DNA of 64,000 nt from Caballeronia sp. SEWSISQ10-4 2 (GCF_030464885.1 NZ_JALPRJ010000019.1:1-64000), one strand, 5' to 3'. Positions 1 through 10,027 are shown, counted from the stretch's first letter. Notes: generated by a model from the sequence alone, not told the origin. A program made the numbers and translations.

Positions 1-144
1 CGCCACGCACAGTGGCCAATAGTGATAAATAGAATAACTAACTTAAACCGACCGCTAACCTGAGCAGCAGCAACCCGGCATCCCCCCGACCACCAACCCA
101 AAGCCCACCAAAACCGCAACCCCGTCCACCGTCGCGAGCGAAAA

Positions 145-1698
<1,554 letters not shown>

Positions 1699-1745
1699 GA
1701 GTATCTCTCGCTAGACGCAGTGCGCGGGTCGGGTATCGCCCCAGG

Positions 1746-2591
1746 TCAGGACGACTTGGCGGGCGGCATGGACAGGTTGTATTTTTTGAGCATCGCCTCG
1801 TACTCGCCGTTCTTCTTCAACGCATCGAAGGCCTTGGTGATGGTGTCGTAGAGTGCCTTGTCATCCTTCCTCACATAGATCCCCAGCGTCTGCGGATAGA
1901 TCAGTTGCGGCGATTGCACCACCACCACGCGTCCCGACGATTTCGCAGCCAGCGCGTGAGCGGCACCGGCAATTTCCATCTGCGCCTGCACGTTATTCGA
2001 GAGCAGCGCCTGCAACACTTCCGGCGCCGACGGATACTCGCTGACCGTGATCTCGCCCTTGCCGTTCGCCTTGCAATAATCCGTCGACAACGCCTGGAGC
2101 TGTTTAACCCAGGTCGTGCCTTGCTCGAGGCCCACATGCAGTCCGCACAATTCTTCGGGCATCTTAGGTTTGACCGTGCTGCTCGCGGCCACCATGATGG
2201 CCGCCGAGGTCTGCGCGTAGGGAATCGCCTGGGCCTGCGCCACGCGCTCAGGCGTGACGTACATGCCGGAGATGACCGCGTCATAGTGACGTGCGTTCAG
2301 GCCGAGGATAAGGCCCGAAAAACGGGTATCGACGAAGCTCGCACTCGCACCGAACTGCTTGGCAAGCGCCCGCGAAAAATCGGGATCTGAGCCCACCACT
2401 TTGTCGCCCTCGTAGGACTCGAACGGCGGGTAGGTAATCTCCATGCCGACCTTGAACTGGCCGGGCGTCAGCGTGGCGGCGGTCGGCGTCTGTGCAAACG
2501 CGCCGTTCATGGCACAGGTGCCGGCGATGGCGGCAACAGCGGCGGTCGCGGCTGCGATCAGGAAGCGCTTGGTGTCCGGCTTGAAAATCAT
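1746..2591 (-). CDS. Periplasmic substrate-binding protein of amino-acid ABC transporter
   Basis: Family-3 extracellular solute-binding protein of 281 residues, the ligand receptor for the adjacent fused ABC transporter. The open frame extends upstream, but the ATG at 2591 is chosen because it gives a proper signal peptide: a KR-containing N-terminus, an alanine-rich hydrophobic core and a likely AFA-Q cleavage near residue 33. The motif KVGMEITYPPFESY at 47-60 is the typical start of the PAAT binding fold, and GLNARHYDAVISGMYVTPER at 98-117 is the typical domain-1 segment. It lies 64 bp downstream of the dioxygenase gene on the same strand, which suggests that the imported compound is processed by the enzymes of the operon. 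Confidence 0.92.
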   Translation of the reverse strand: MIFKPDTKRFLIAAATAAVAAIAGTCAMNGAFAQTPTAATLTPGQFKVGMEITYPPFESYEGDKVVGSDPDFSRALAKQFGASASFVDTRFSGLILGLNARHYDAVISGMYVTPERVAQAQAIPYAQTSAAIMVAASSTVKPKMPEELCGLHVGLEQGTTWVKQLQALSTDYCKANGKGEITVSEYPSAPEVLQALLSNNVQAQMEIAGAAHALAAKSSGRVVVVQSPQLIYPQTLGIYVRKDDKALYDTITKAFDALKKNGEYEAMLKKYNLSMPPAKSS

Positions 2592-2655
2592 CGTGTGACT
2601 CCGCTCGAAGAAGGGTTGTGGTGTTGAAGAACGTGCTTGGGCGCCAGACCGGAGA

Positions 2656-3717
2656 TCAGCCCGGCTGCCCGGTTTTTTTAAGGTGCCCGAAACTGGATGG
2701 CTTGCGCGCTTTCGTTGGCAGCGTCGCGCGTCCTTCCGCCACGCGCTGGCGCAGGTACGTGTAGGTTTGCAGCGCCTGCCCATACATGTGTTCGCCAATA
2801 GCCAGCTCCTCATACTCGTCGCCCTCTTTTGCAAAGGCCGGCAGCGGTTTGATGAGCGTGTGGTAATCGCATGCGTAGAACAGCGGGAACGAATAACGCT
2901 CCTCGCGCACGGTCCGCACGCGGTGGGCTGTGGCCACGAACGCGCCGGACGTCATCACTTCCAGCATGTCGCCGATATTCACCACGAACGTACCCGGCCG
3001 CGGCGGTGTATCGATCCATTCGCCAAGACCGTTCATGACCTCGAGCCCGGGTGCGTCGGCTTGCAGGATCGTGAAGCATTCGTAGTCGGTGTGCGCGCCG
3101 ATGCCGGGCGCATCCTGTGCGGCGCCGTCGAAGGGATAGTGGATCAGGCGCAACTTCGAAGGTGGCCGCGTGACCAGTGAATCGAAGTGATCTTCCGGCA
3201 GGCCCAGTGCGAGCGCAAAGCCATGGAACAGGACTCGTCCAAGGGCGAACACCTGCTGGTAATAACGCTGCACAGCCGGCTTGAAACCGTCCAGCGCGGG
3301 CCAGTGGTTCGGTCCGAGCAACGGGGTCCCGGCGAGAACCAGCGGATCGTCTGCGGGCACTTCAAAGCCGACGTCGAACGCCTCCTTGTGATCGGGCTTG
3401 CCTTTCGCGTACACCTCTTCACCCTCGGGCACGAATCCCTTATGGGTATCCGACGCGCCGATGTAATGCTCCATCTTCTTCTCGAACGGCTGCCTGAAAT
3501 AATCCTTTGCCGCTTGCCCCAAGCCATCGATGACAGCGGGCTCGATACCGTGACCGGAGATGTACAGGAAACCGACATTGCGGGCGGCTCGCCCAAGCTC
3601 GTTCGCTACTGCCTGACGGTCAACCAGCTTGTCGCTGAACAGGCCCGAGATGTCGAGCACCGGGATCGATGTGAAATTTTTTTCCGGCACAGCTTCGCCG
3701 GCGTGGTTCGCTTGCAT
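2656..3717 (-). CDS. Isopenicillin N synthase-family 2-oxoglutarate/Fe(II) dioxygenase
   Basis: Cytoplasmic non-heme iron oxygenase of 353 residues with the DIOX_N domain first (about 15-130) and the 2OG-FeII_Oxy jelly roll at about 185-290. Iron ligands are visible as HTD at 209-211 and His265. The RYS motif at 274-276 supplies the usual co-substrate-binding arginine and serine. The protein is unrelated to local antibiotic genes. It is co-transcribed with an amino-acid importer and a TIM-barrel isomerase-like gene, so a catabolic oxidation or hydroxylation of the imported solute is the simplest inference. The family contains ethylene-forming, hydroxylating and ring-closing members, so the reaction is not predictable. 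The start at 3717 agrees with the family N-terminus and lies 18 bp after the upstream gene. Confidence 0.9.
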   Translation of the reverse strand: MQANHAGEAVPEKNFTSIPVLDISGLFSDKLVDRQAVANELGRAARNVGFLYISGHGIEPAVIDGLGQAAKDYFRQPFEKKMEHYIGASDTHKGFVPEGEEVYAKGKPDHKEAFDVGFEVPADDPLVLAGTPLLGPNHWPALDGFKPAVQRYYQQVFALGRVLFHGFALALGLPEDHFDSLVTRPPSKLRLIHYPFDGAAQDAPGIGAHTDYECFTILQADAPGLEVMNGLGEWIDTPPRPGTFVVNIGDMLEVMTSGAFVATAHRVRTVREERYSFPLFYACDYHTLIKPLPAFAKEGDEYEELAIGEHMYGQALQTYTYLRQRVAEGRATLPTKARKPSSFGHLKKTGQPG

Positions 3718-3735
3718 CGCGTATTACTCCTGGGG

Positions 3736-4581
3736 TCAGTGCGGGTCCATGATCTGACTGAAATGCCGGCGCTCCGCGTGCACCATCCACTCGTTGAGCT
3801 GGGACAGATCGGCGACCGGAACATCGGTGAACGGCAGATGATGCAGGTAGCCATCCTGTCCGAATTCAGGCGTGAGCGTCGTGGTTTGATAGCCGCGCGC
3901 TGCCTGCGAACGCCAGATGGTTGCCCAGTGGTTTTGGTGAAAAGCGAGCGGCAATGAATATTCGGCGGCGGCGGGATGCGGCACCTGCGGACCCTGGTCA
4001 TAACCGACGCGCGCCTGGATGTGATGCACACGTTCGATGAACGGCATGAGGTCGTCCTCACTGTCATCGAGCAAGCGTTCACATACGACGACCCAATGAC
4101 TGATGTCGCTGGTAAAGCGCAATCCGGGCACTTGCCGGATCAGGTCGAGCGTGACCCACGGGCTATACAAGGATCGCGCCCTATGCGTTTCGAAACTGCA
4201 AAACTGCTCGTGCTTAGCGGCGAGCTCCAGCGCATTGCCGAAGAACTCGACCTGTTGCGCAAGCGGCCAACGGTCATTGCCGGCCAGCACGTTGATAAAA
4301 CGTGGCGACAGATCGGCAGCCGTTCCAAGCTTGCGGTCCAGGTCCTCCACATGCTGTGCGGGCGTGGCGCGCTGGTCGGGTAGCACGGCGTTATCGGTAA
4401 AGACGATCGCGATGTAATCGAGCCCGTGTTCCTTCAAGTCCTGCGCAAGCGTTGCACGCTCGTCCGCCGTCAGCGGTAGGCGCGCCTCGACACCGGCAAG
4501 GCCCGCCGCGCGGACAGCGCTAAACGTAGTGCGCCGGTCGCCCTGATGGCCCCAAAGCGAGCGAAAGATGTCCAGTTGCAT
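3736..4581 (-). CDS. Xylose-isomerase-like TIM-barrel protein
   Basis: Sugar phosphate isomerase/epimerase-type (AP_endonuc_2) barrel of 281 residues, first gene of the operon. The ATG at 4581 (MQLDIFRSLWG) is preferred over an upstream in-frame ATG at 4677, because the extra 32 residues look like untranslated leader. Candidate metal-site residues typical of the fold are Glu131 (FETHRA), Asp159 and His162 (TSDISHW), His186/His187 and Arg191 (HHIQARVG), and a late Glu in TPEFG. The family includes isomerases, dehydratases and epimerases acting on sugars and polyols. Here it sits with an oxygenase and an amino-acid importer, so the substrate is unknown. Confidence 0.82.
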   Translation of the reverse strand: MQLDIFRSLWGHQGDRRTTFSAVRAAGLAGVEARLPLTADERATLAQDLKEHGLDYIAIVFTDNAVLPDQRATPAQHVEDLDRKLGTAADLSPRFINVLAGNDRWPLAQQVEFFGNALELAAKHEQFCSFETHRARSLYSPWVTLDLIRQVPGLRFTSDISHWVVVCERLLDDSEDDLMPFIERVHHIQARVGYDQGPQVPHPAAAEYSLPLAFHQNHWATIWRSQAARGYQTTTLTPEFGQDGYLHHLPFTDVPVADLSQLNEWMVHAERRHFSQIMDPH

Positions 4582-4910
4582 TGGCAGAGTTTGATGGTGG
4601 GGACCGGCACCGCGCCGTTCTTGTGAAAGCAATGTTGCACACAGCCTAGGCGGTAAAAAATCCTGAAAACAAAACAATTAGTTTTGAAATTCCTGAACTA
4701 AGGTGCGCCTGATACACCCCTGCCGGTTTCCACCGTGCGTCAGGCCCAAACACCATCATCGGTTTCTTCATACGGTTGTGCGCTGTCGAACATCTCCTGC
4801 CGCCCGCAGCCGGCATCATGCGACTTTTGGCTTTCCGACAACTTGCTGGTCCGGCTATGCGAGCCGTCGGCGTGACAGCCAGGCAGCAACGACTCTTTCC
4901 TCGGGACACT
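4582..4910. other. Divergent intergenic region between transport operon and acyltransferase
   Basis: About 330 bases separate the divergent starts at 4581 (minus) and 4911 (plus). No gene was found. The only conspicuous element is a short palindrome at 4670-4686, listed separately, inside an AT-rich patch (about 4650-4700) that stands out from GC-rich surroundings and is a plausible promoter area for the minus-strand operon. Confidence 0.6.
4670..4686. promoter_or_regulatory. Candidate operator palindrome
   Basis: The sequence CAAAAC-aatta-GTTTTG is a perfect 6-bp inverted repeat with a 5-bp spacer. It lies 89 bp upstream of the first gene of the minus-strand transport/oxygenase operon, in a local AT-rich patch. 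Size and position suit a dimeric repressor or activator site. No regulator gene lies beside it, so the binding protein is unknown. Confidence 0.4.
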
Positions 4911-6113
4911 ATGAGCGACGCAAACTCTCAGTTTGAAATCGTGAGCGACGAAGACGGCTTTCTCGCCTTACAACGCGAGTGGGACGATCTCTGGTCGAGC
5001 GCACACGGCCCGTACGGCCAGGCTTTCAGCGTGTGCTGGCTAGTCTGGCAACATGCCGCCAAGCCTCGTGGCAGAAGGCTCTGCTGCATCGTGCATCGTG
5101 AGGACGGGCGGCTGGTCATGGTCTGGCCCCTCGTTACTTACCGGCGGCTCCTGTGGACTTATCTTTGCCCGCTGAGCCCGGAAGCCGGCGACTACACCAG
5201 GGTGCTCGTGGCCGACGGCCCATCTGCGCCTGCCCTGATTGCGGGCGCGTGGAAGACGGCACTGCGGCGTTGCGGCGCCGATTTCATCAAGTTGCCGTAC
5301 TTGAACGAAGGTTCTGAGCTGCACGCTATCGCTTCGCGGGAGCGCCATGTGGTGATCGCGTCCCATACCGTCGCCGCGTTCGCGAACCTCCGCAACGAGA
5401 CCGATTGGGACGCCTACTGCAAGACGCTGGGCACGATGAGCGGGAAAAAACCCGGAGCCCTCGAACGGCGCTTCTCCAGGGAAGGACAACTAGTGGTACG
5501 CCTGACGGAGCCCGGCAACGCCGAGGAAAACGCGGCGCTGGTCGACTGGATTCTGGCGCACAAACGCACGTGGGGCGATCGGGTCGGAAAAAGGGGCGAG
5601 TGGCTCGATTCGCCGCACTACCGGGACTTTCTCGTCAATTTGCTCTGCCAGGCGGACGGTCGCGCCATGGCGCGCTTGTTCGTAGTCACCCTGGATGGCG
5701 CGCCGGTCGCGGCCACGGTTGTCGGTGTGGGCAAGACCTGCGTCGACGGCCTCATTGCCAGCTTCGATCCCCAATACGCTAAGTTCGGCCCTGGCTCAAT
5801 CGTCGTCGAGCACGTCATCAAATGGGCATTCGATCAACGCTTGAACGTCGAGTTCGGCGTGGGTACCGAACGTTTCAAGGCCTATTGGAGCCGCAACAAC
5901 ATTACCGGGGCGTGGAGCGTGCAGTTTGCCAATTCGCCCTGGGGCGTGCTGGCGTTTCGCGGCAAAAAGGCTGCTCGTGCACTTGTCACGAGCGTGACTC
6001 GCGCGACTCGGCTAGGCAGCCTGTTCAACGGGAAAAGACCAGCCGCTTCGCCGTCCGCATCCAATGACCCACGCGGTGAACACGCACTCGATCTCCCCCT
6101 GAATCCGTCCTGA
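4911..6113 (+). CDS. GNAT/FemAB-like acyltransferase (CelD/BcsL type)
   Basis: Cytoplasmic acyltransferase-fold protein of 400 residues. The ATG at 4911 (MSDANSQFEIVSDEDGF) is chosen over an upstream ATG at 4776, since the added residues are low-quality arginine/proline-rich sequence. The layout is typical of GNAT_6 proteins: an N-terminal half containing YGQAFSVCWLVWQHA, and a C-terminal acetyl-CoA-type fold with VAATVVGVGKTCVDGLIAS and a closing FGVGTERFKAYW motif that is diagnostic of the family. Such proteins are often linked to polysaccharide or cell-envelope modification. No exopolysaccharide genes are next to it here, so the acceptor is unknown. Confidence 0.8.
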   Translation: MSDANSQFEIVSDEDGFLALQREWDDLWSSAHGPYGQAFSVCWLVWQHAAKPRGRRLCCIVHREDGRLVMVWPLVTYRRLLWTYLCPLSPEAGDYTRVLVADGPSAPALIAGAWKTALRRCGADFIKLPYLNEGSELHAIASRERHVVIASHTVAAFANLRNETDWDAYCKTLGTMSGKKPGALERRFSREGQLVVRLTEPGNAEENAALVDWILAHKRTWGDRVGKRGEWLDSPHYRDFLVNLLCQADGRAMARLFVVTLDGAPVAATVVGVGKTCVDGLIASFDPQYAKFGPGSIVVEHVIKWAFDQRLNVEFGVGTERFKAYWSRNNITGAWSVQFANSPWGVLAFRGKKAARALVTSVTRATRLGSLFNGKRPAASPSASNDPRGEHALDLPLNPS

Positions 6114-6299
6114 GGGTTATGGGCATCGAAAGAAATGTCATGTTTCCCTTCGATGCTGCAAGTGCACAACGTCAAACACTGCCCACGTCGCGGTCAAGGG
6201 AATATTCTGTCGTGATGATCCGTTTAGTTCATGAGCGCCGCACAGCCTTATCGTTATCGCCGTCGCTGCGCGCTCGTCCTGAACCCATGGGGAAACCAA

Positions 6300-6443
6300 A
6301 TGAACTTCAAACGTGTTGCATCGATGTTGCTGGCCATACTGACCGTCTCGCTCGCCGTCTCATTGTCCGGATGTCAAACCGCCGACGGGTCAAACGCGGC
6401 CTCAGGGTCGAGTTCAGGTGGCAGCAGCAGCGGCGGTTATTAA
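6300..6443 (+). CDS. Small lipoprotein, 47 aa
   Basis: Short gene of 47 codons. The ATG at 6300 follows a purine stretch (ggggaaacc). The product has a signal sequence MNFKRVASMLLAILTVSLAV followed by the lipobox LSGC with the lipidated Cys near residue 27, then only about 20 mature residues rich in serine and glycine (SSSGGSSSGGY). That is the classic layout of a tiny Burkholderia envelope lipoprotein of unknown role. An alternative ATG at 6231 would put an arginine-rich stretch before the signal peptide and is rejected. It is followed by the flavoprotein gene 52 bp later, so co-transcription is possible. Confidence 0.7.
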   Translation: MNFKRVASMLLAILTVSLAVSLSGCQTADGSNAASGSSSGGSSSGGY

Positions 6444-6495
6444 TCGAACCGATTAAATCCATCGCGTCGATGAACGTGTTCCGGGTGCCGGGACC

Positions 6496-8070
6496 GTGAG
6501 CGGTTCGCCGCGTCCGCCCGGGATGCCGGAGTCCGATTTCCAGCAGGCACTCGCTGCATTCAGGGCGATCGCCGGCCAAAACGCCGTTCTCTCAGGAGAC
6601 GGCGCGGCGGAGCCTTATCTGGATCCTTTCGCGCCTGGCGACGCGCGCGCTCATGAAGCGTCGGCCATTGTGATGGTGTCGAATGTCGAGCAGCTTCGCG
6701 CGGTGCTCGGCGTGGCGAACCGGTATCGCGTGCCGCTATGGAGCGTATCGACCGGGCGCAACTTCGCCTATGGCGGCGCAGCGCCACGTCTCAAAGGCTG
6801 CGTTGTGCTGGACTTGCAGCGCATGAACCGCGTCATCGACATCAACGAGACGCTCGGTTATGCGCTGGTCGAACCGGGTGTCAGCTACTACGATCTTTAT
6901 CAGGCCCTGCAAGCGCGGGGCATCAAGTTGTGGCTCGACCCGCCGGCCGCCGGCTGGGGCAGCGTGATCGGCAATACGCTGGAGCGCGGCTTCGGCACGA
7001 CCGCGTATGGCGATCACGCGGCCATGCAGTGCGGCATGGAAGTGATGCTGGCGAACGGCGAGATCGTACGCACCGGCATGGGCGCAATGAGCGGCAATCA
7101 GGATTGGCAGGTGTTCAAGGCGGGTTTCGGTCCGTCTTACGACGCCATGTTCATGCAGTCGAACTTCGGCATTGTCACGAAGCTCGGACTCTGGCTGATG
7201 CCGAGACCCGAGGGCTACATGTTGTGCCGTTATACGTTCCGGCACGACGCCGATCTGGAGAGTATTGTCGAGACGCTGCGGCCGTTGAAACTCGACGACA
7301 CGATACAAAGCAACGCCGTCATCGAAAGTGCGGTGCGCTGGGCCGCCGGTGTGTCGACACGCAAGCAGTGGTACGACGGTCCGGGTGCGATGCCCGATGC
7401 GGCCATCGAGACCATGATGCGCAAGATCGGCATCGGCCGCTGGAATCTTCGCTTCTGCCTGTATGGTCCCGAAGCGCTGGTGAAGGCTCGTCGCGATGTC
7501 ATCCACCAGCGTTTTTCGTCTATACAGGACGCGGAGCTGATCGAGCTGCCCTATACCCATGCGAGCGTCGAACCGAAAGGCGGCGGCGATCGCAGCCAGG
7601 TCGGCATTCCCAATCTCGACGCATTCAACTTGCTCAACTGGCGCGGCGGCGCCGGCGCGCATATCGACTTTTCGCCCGTCTGTCCGCCGCTCGGCCGCGA
7701 CGCGGTCTGGCAATATCGAATGATCAGGGATCGGGCGGCGTCATATGGCTTCGATTATTACGGCGGTTTTACGGCCGGCCCACGCAGCATGCATCACATC
7801 TTTGCGGCCATCTTCAACCGTGACGATCCGGCGCAAGCGCGCGGCGCAGGCGACTTGCTCAAGACGTTGATCAACGACTTCGGCGCAGCGGGTTATGCTC
7901 AATACAGGACGCACCTCGCGTTCATGGACCTGGCCGCCTCCCAGTATGATTTCAACAATCACGCGTTGATGCGCATGAGCGAAACCATCAAGGAAGCACT
8001 CGATCCGAACGGCATCCTGTCGCCTGGGAAGCAAGGGATCTGGCCGAAGAGAATCACGGAGCGCGACTGA
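6496..8070 (+). CDS. FAD-linked oxidase, vanillyl-alcohol oxidase / 4-cresol dehydrogenase family
   Basis: Flavoprotein of about 524 residues with a PCMH-type FAD-binding domain (about 50-235) and a C-terminal cap/substrate domain. Recognisable FAD-domain motifs are STGRNFAYGG at 85-94, VEPGVSYYDLYQAL at 125-138, ERGFGTTAYGDH at 163-174 and SNFGIVTKLG near 222-231. They match the VAO/p-cresol methylhydroxylase flavoprotein branch, which oxidises para-substituted phenols. The frame opens with GTG at 6496; ATG at 6523 is the alternative start. The p-cresol enzyme normally pairs with a c-type cytochrome, but none is encoded here. The next gene, overlapping by one base, encodes a Tat-exported protein without a CxxCH motif. 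Confidence 0.85.
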   Translation: MSGSPRPPGMPESDFQQALAAFRAIAGQNAVLSGDGAAEPYLDPFAPGDARAHEASAIVMVSNVEQLRAVLGVANRYRVPLWSVSTGRNFAYGGAAPRLKGCVVLDLQRMNRVIDINETLGYALVEPGVSYYDLYQALQARGIKLWLDPPAAGWGSVIGNTLERGFGTTAYGDHAAMQCGMEVMLANGEIVRTGMGAMSGNQDWQVFKAGFGPSYDAMFMQSNFGIVTKLGLWLMPRPEGYMLCRYTFRHDADLESIVETLRPLKLDDTIQSNAVIESAVRWAAGVSTRKQWYDGPGAMPDAAIETMMRKIGIGRWNLRFCLYGPEALVKARRDVIHQRFSSIQDAELIELPYTHASVEPKGGGDRSQVGIPNLDAFNLLNWRGGAGAHIDFSPVCPPLGRDAVWQYRMIRDRAASYGFDYYGGFTAGPRSMHHIFAAIFNRDDPAQARGAGDLLKTLINDFGAAGYAQYRTHLAFMDLAASQYDFNNHALMRMSETIKEALDPNGILSPGKQGIWPKRITERD

Positions 8071-8480
8071 TGAAAACCGGCCGGCGTGATTTCCTGGCGG
8101 CCGCGTCGCTCGCGGCAGCAAGTGCGCGAGTCTTATGGCCCGTGCCTGCAATGGCGCAATCGGGCGAACAGGCAGCGCGTGCCAACTCGCTCACCATTGT
8201 CTTCGATGAGCGGCTAGCCGACAGCCGCGCTTTTGCTTTCAGATCCCGCGCGACGGGGGCGCGCGTTGTGCCGCTGCGAAACGATATCGGCGAGTTGTGG
8301 TTTCAACGCCTGATGCCCTTGGCCGCTTCACCCGGCAATACGATCGCCGGACTGACACGGCACGCCGACGCGTTCCTGCTGACTTGCTTCGCGCAAAGCT
8401 CCGGCATGCGGGCGACACAACGAACTGCCGGCGCGCATGCAGGAGCGGACACGCTCGTCATGTGGCGGCTCGATCGATAA
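8070..8480 (+). CDS. Tat-signal small exported protein
   Basis: Protein of 136 residues beginning MKTGRRDFLAAASLAAAS, a textbook twin-arginine signal (RRDFL) with likely cleavage after PAMAQ near residue 30. The mature part of about 105 residues has one Cys in LLTCFAQ and no heme-binding CxxCH. The phrase LTIVFDERLADSRAFAFRSR resembles small periplasmic companions of redox enzymes, but I do not recognise the family firmly. The ATG overlaps the TGA of the flavoprotein gene (TGATG), so the two are translationally coupled. Folded export by Tat suggests that it acts with, or is delivered alongside, a periplasmic redox process. Confidence 0.75.
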   Translation: MKTGRRDFLAAASLAAASARVLWPVPAMAQSGEQAARANSLTIVFDERLADSRAFAFRSRATGARVVPLRNDIGELWFQRLMPLAASPGNTIAGLTRHADAFLLTCFAQSSGMRATQRTAGAHAGADTLVMWRLDR

Positions 8481-8578
8481 CTTGACCACTACAGGGCACG
8501 ATTCGACACCCGAGCGCGATTGGCGCAAAAGGGCTCGACCTTGTCCGTCGAATGACTGTCCAGCAAGCTAGCAATAAG

Positions 8579-8611
8579 GCATCAAGCAGGCACCAAGCAG
8601 GCATCAAGCCC
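8579..8611. repeat. Three tandem 11-bp repeats
   Basis: Three adjacent copies of the unit gcaYcaagcag occupy 8579-8589, 8590-8600 and 8601-8611, the last with two changed terminal bases. They lie in the 281-bp gap between the Tat protein gene and the small membrane protein gene. No function is evident. Confidence 0.7.
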
Positions 8612-8761
8612 CGTTGCGGTGCGGTTTTATGAGAGCGAACGCACCCCATTTCAGCAGCCCGCTTATTGTTGTGATGTACCGCACACATCGGAAGGTATTC
8701 TCGTTGGTCCACTTATTCGTCGCCGATACACTTTGGCTAGATCGTAAAACCGGGGAAGGCG

Positions 8762-9049
8762 ATGGATCCCATCACGGGCTTCATGCTCTACGGCGTCTGC
8801 GCAGTAATAGTCGCCGCGATTGCAGGCAAGAGAGGTTTGAGCTGGAGTGCGTATCTGCTGGTCATCCTGCCATTGGGGCCGGCGATCGCGATCGTCATGC
8901 CGCTCGTCACGCAGGGCCTCGCGAATAGTCTGGTGACAACGACACTCGCGTTCTGCGTGCCATTGGCGGGGCTGCTGGTGGCCCTGTGCAGCAAGGGACC
9001 GAAGCCGCTGACTACAGGAACCGAATCACGCGAGCAGAAAGGCGCATGA
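8762..9049 (+). CDS. Small hydrophobic membrane protein, 95 aa
   Basis: Hypothetical inner-membrane protein. The ATG at 8762 is preceded by a strong ribosome-binding sequence (ggggaagg). Three hydrophobic segments are visible: about residues 5-21 (FMLYGVCAVIVAAIAG), 27-48 (AYLLVILPLGPAIAIVMPL) and 55-77 (VTTTLAFCVPLAGLLVALC). They are followed by a short polar tail. No motif gives a function. It stands alone between hairpin-rich intergenic sequence and the convergent heme-oxygenase-fold gene. Confidence 0.7.
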   Translation: MDPITGFMLYGVCAVIVAAIAGKRGLSWSAYLLVILPLGPAIAIVMPLVTQGLANSLVTTTLAFCVPLAGLLVALCSKGPKPLTTGTESREQKGA

Positions 9050-9062
9050 GCGTTGCAGGTGC

Positions 9063-9100
9063 GTGTTTTCAAAAACACCCGCCTGGCACCTAGCGGTGCC
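9063..9100. terminator. Two adjacent hairpins after the small membrane protein gene
   Basis: GTGTTTT-ca-AAAACAC (9063-9078) is a perfect 7-bp hairpin, and GGCACC-tagc-GGTGCC (9085-9100) is a perfect 6-bp hairpin 6 bp further on. They lie 14 bp after the stop of the plus-strand gene. No long T-run follows, so termination activity is probable but not certain. Confidence 0.5.
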
Positions 9101-9150
9101 GCGCATTGACCGCGCTGCATCGGCCGGTCGCACACAGATTGCGGTCGACA

Positions 9151-9188
9151 ATAAAAACGGCACCCGTCATTCGTCGACGGGCGCCGTT
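9151..9188 (-). terminator. Rho-independent terminator for the minus-strand heme-oxygenase-fold gene
   Basis: Arms 9156-9168 and 9176-9188 form a nearly perfect 13-bp stem (one mismatch) with a 7-base loop. On the minus strand the stem is followed by TTTTTAT. It lies 48 bp downstream of the stop at 9236 and is the clearest intrinsic terminator in the window. Confidence 0.8.
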
Positions 9189-9235
9189 ATTCCACCGTTA
9201 TTGAACCGTTATTCAACGAGCGAGACCAGGCTAGC

Positions 9236-10027
9236 TCAAGCCGCCACCGGCTCCTCCTCCACGACACGCACTGTCACCGTTTCTGCCGGCGCTCCGTAGG
9301 CGTAGTCGAGTGTCATCCGCATATAGTCATAGCTCTTGCGAATGGCGGCGCGGATCTTGTTGATCTGCTCCACCGGCGGATTCGTACCCAATAGCGTAGC
9401 CACGATATCCAACGCCACCCACGGGTGCTCGTCGTCGTAATGGGCATGCACCTTGAGCCAGCGCATGGCCGACTTGCGAATGGGCTCCGGGAAGGTCATC
9501 GCGTACGTTTCTTCAGAGCAAACAAAACACGAGAAGTCGCCCGTTGCGCCTTCCACGGCATAGTTCGTTGCCGCCACCGCCACCGCCAGTTCATCGGTCA
9601 AACTGACATGTCCGCACCAGTGCGCGAGTGCGTGCATCTCGCTCGGCACTTCTTGCGTCAGCAAGTCGTCAAGCTCGAGGCCGCTCGCGCCTGCCCATTG
9701 GAGCCAGTGCTTGGCATGCATGTTCTCGACCCGGATGTTCTGGATCAGATAAGAGCGTGCCATCCCCTCGCCCTCCGACTGGCCGAAGCGGGCCTTCATG
9801 AGGTTCGATGCCATGAACTGCGGAAACTGCTCGATAACGGGGAAAAAGCCGATAAGAAAGCGTTGTGTGCTTTCGAGGTCAAGAGTCGCGTCCTTCATTG
9901 CCTTGCACAAGGGATGATAGACAACCTTGCGCTTTGCTTCGTCGCAATCCTTGACGACGTCTTGGAGCCATTGCGGATAGCTGGCGATGTTCTTGAGTTC
10001 GCCGGTACGGGTGAAGTCTGTTTTCAT
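9236..10027 (-). CDS. Heme-oxygenase-fold (TenA/PqqC-like) iron-containing redox enzyme
   Basis: All-helical protein of 263 residues. The ATG at 10027 (MKTDFTRTGELKN) is chosen because the upstream extension to 10138 is cysteine/arginine-rich leader. Features of the TenA/PqqC/Haem_oxygenas_2 superfamily are visible: RVENMHAKHW at 99-108, MHALAHWCGH at 131-140, and the acidic-histidine signature HAHYDDEHPW near residue 208 that in relatives lines the metal or substrate pocket. No thiamin or pqq genes are near, so neither TenA nor PqqC function is supported. The related CADD-type di-iron proteins make p-aminobenzoate or cleave fatty acids, but membership there is only a possibility. It is a single-gene transcript with its own terminator. 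Confidence 0.75.
   Translation of the reverse strand: MKTDFTRTGELKNIASYPQWLQDVVKDCDEAKRKVVYHPLCKAMKDATLDLESTQRFLIGFFPVIEQFPQFMASNLMKARFGQSEGEGMARSYLIQNIRVENMHAKHWLQWAGASGLELDDLLTQEVPSEMHALAHWCGHVSLTDELAVAVAATNYAVEGATGDFSCFVCSEETYAMTFPEPIRKSAMRWLKVHAHYDDEHPWVALDIVATLLGTNPPVEQINKIRAAIRKSYDYMRMTLDYAYGAPAETVTVRVVEEEPVAA

Noticed and set aside
1-144. First 144 bases examined for a gene end or RNA gene
   Set aside because: No frame with support, no tRNA-like cloverleaf and no terminator could be shown.
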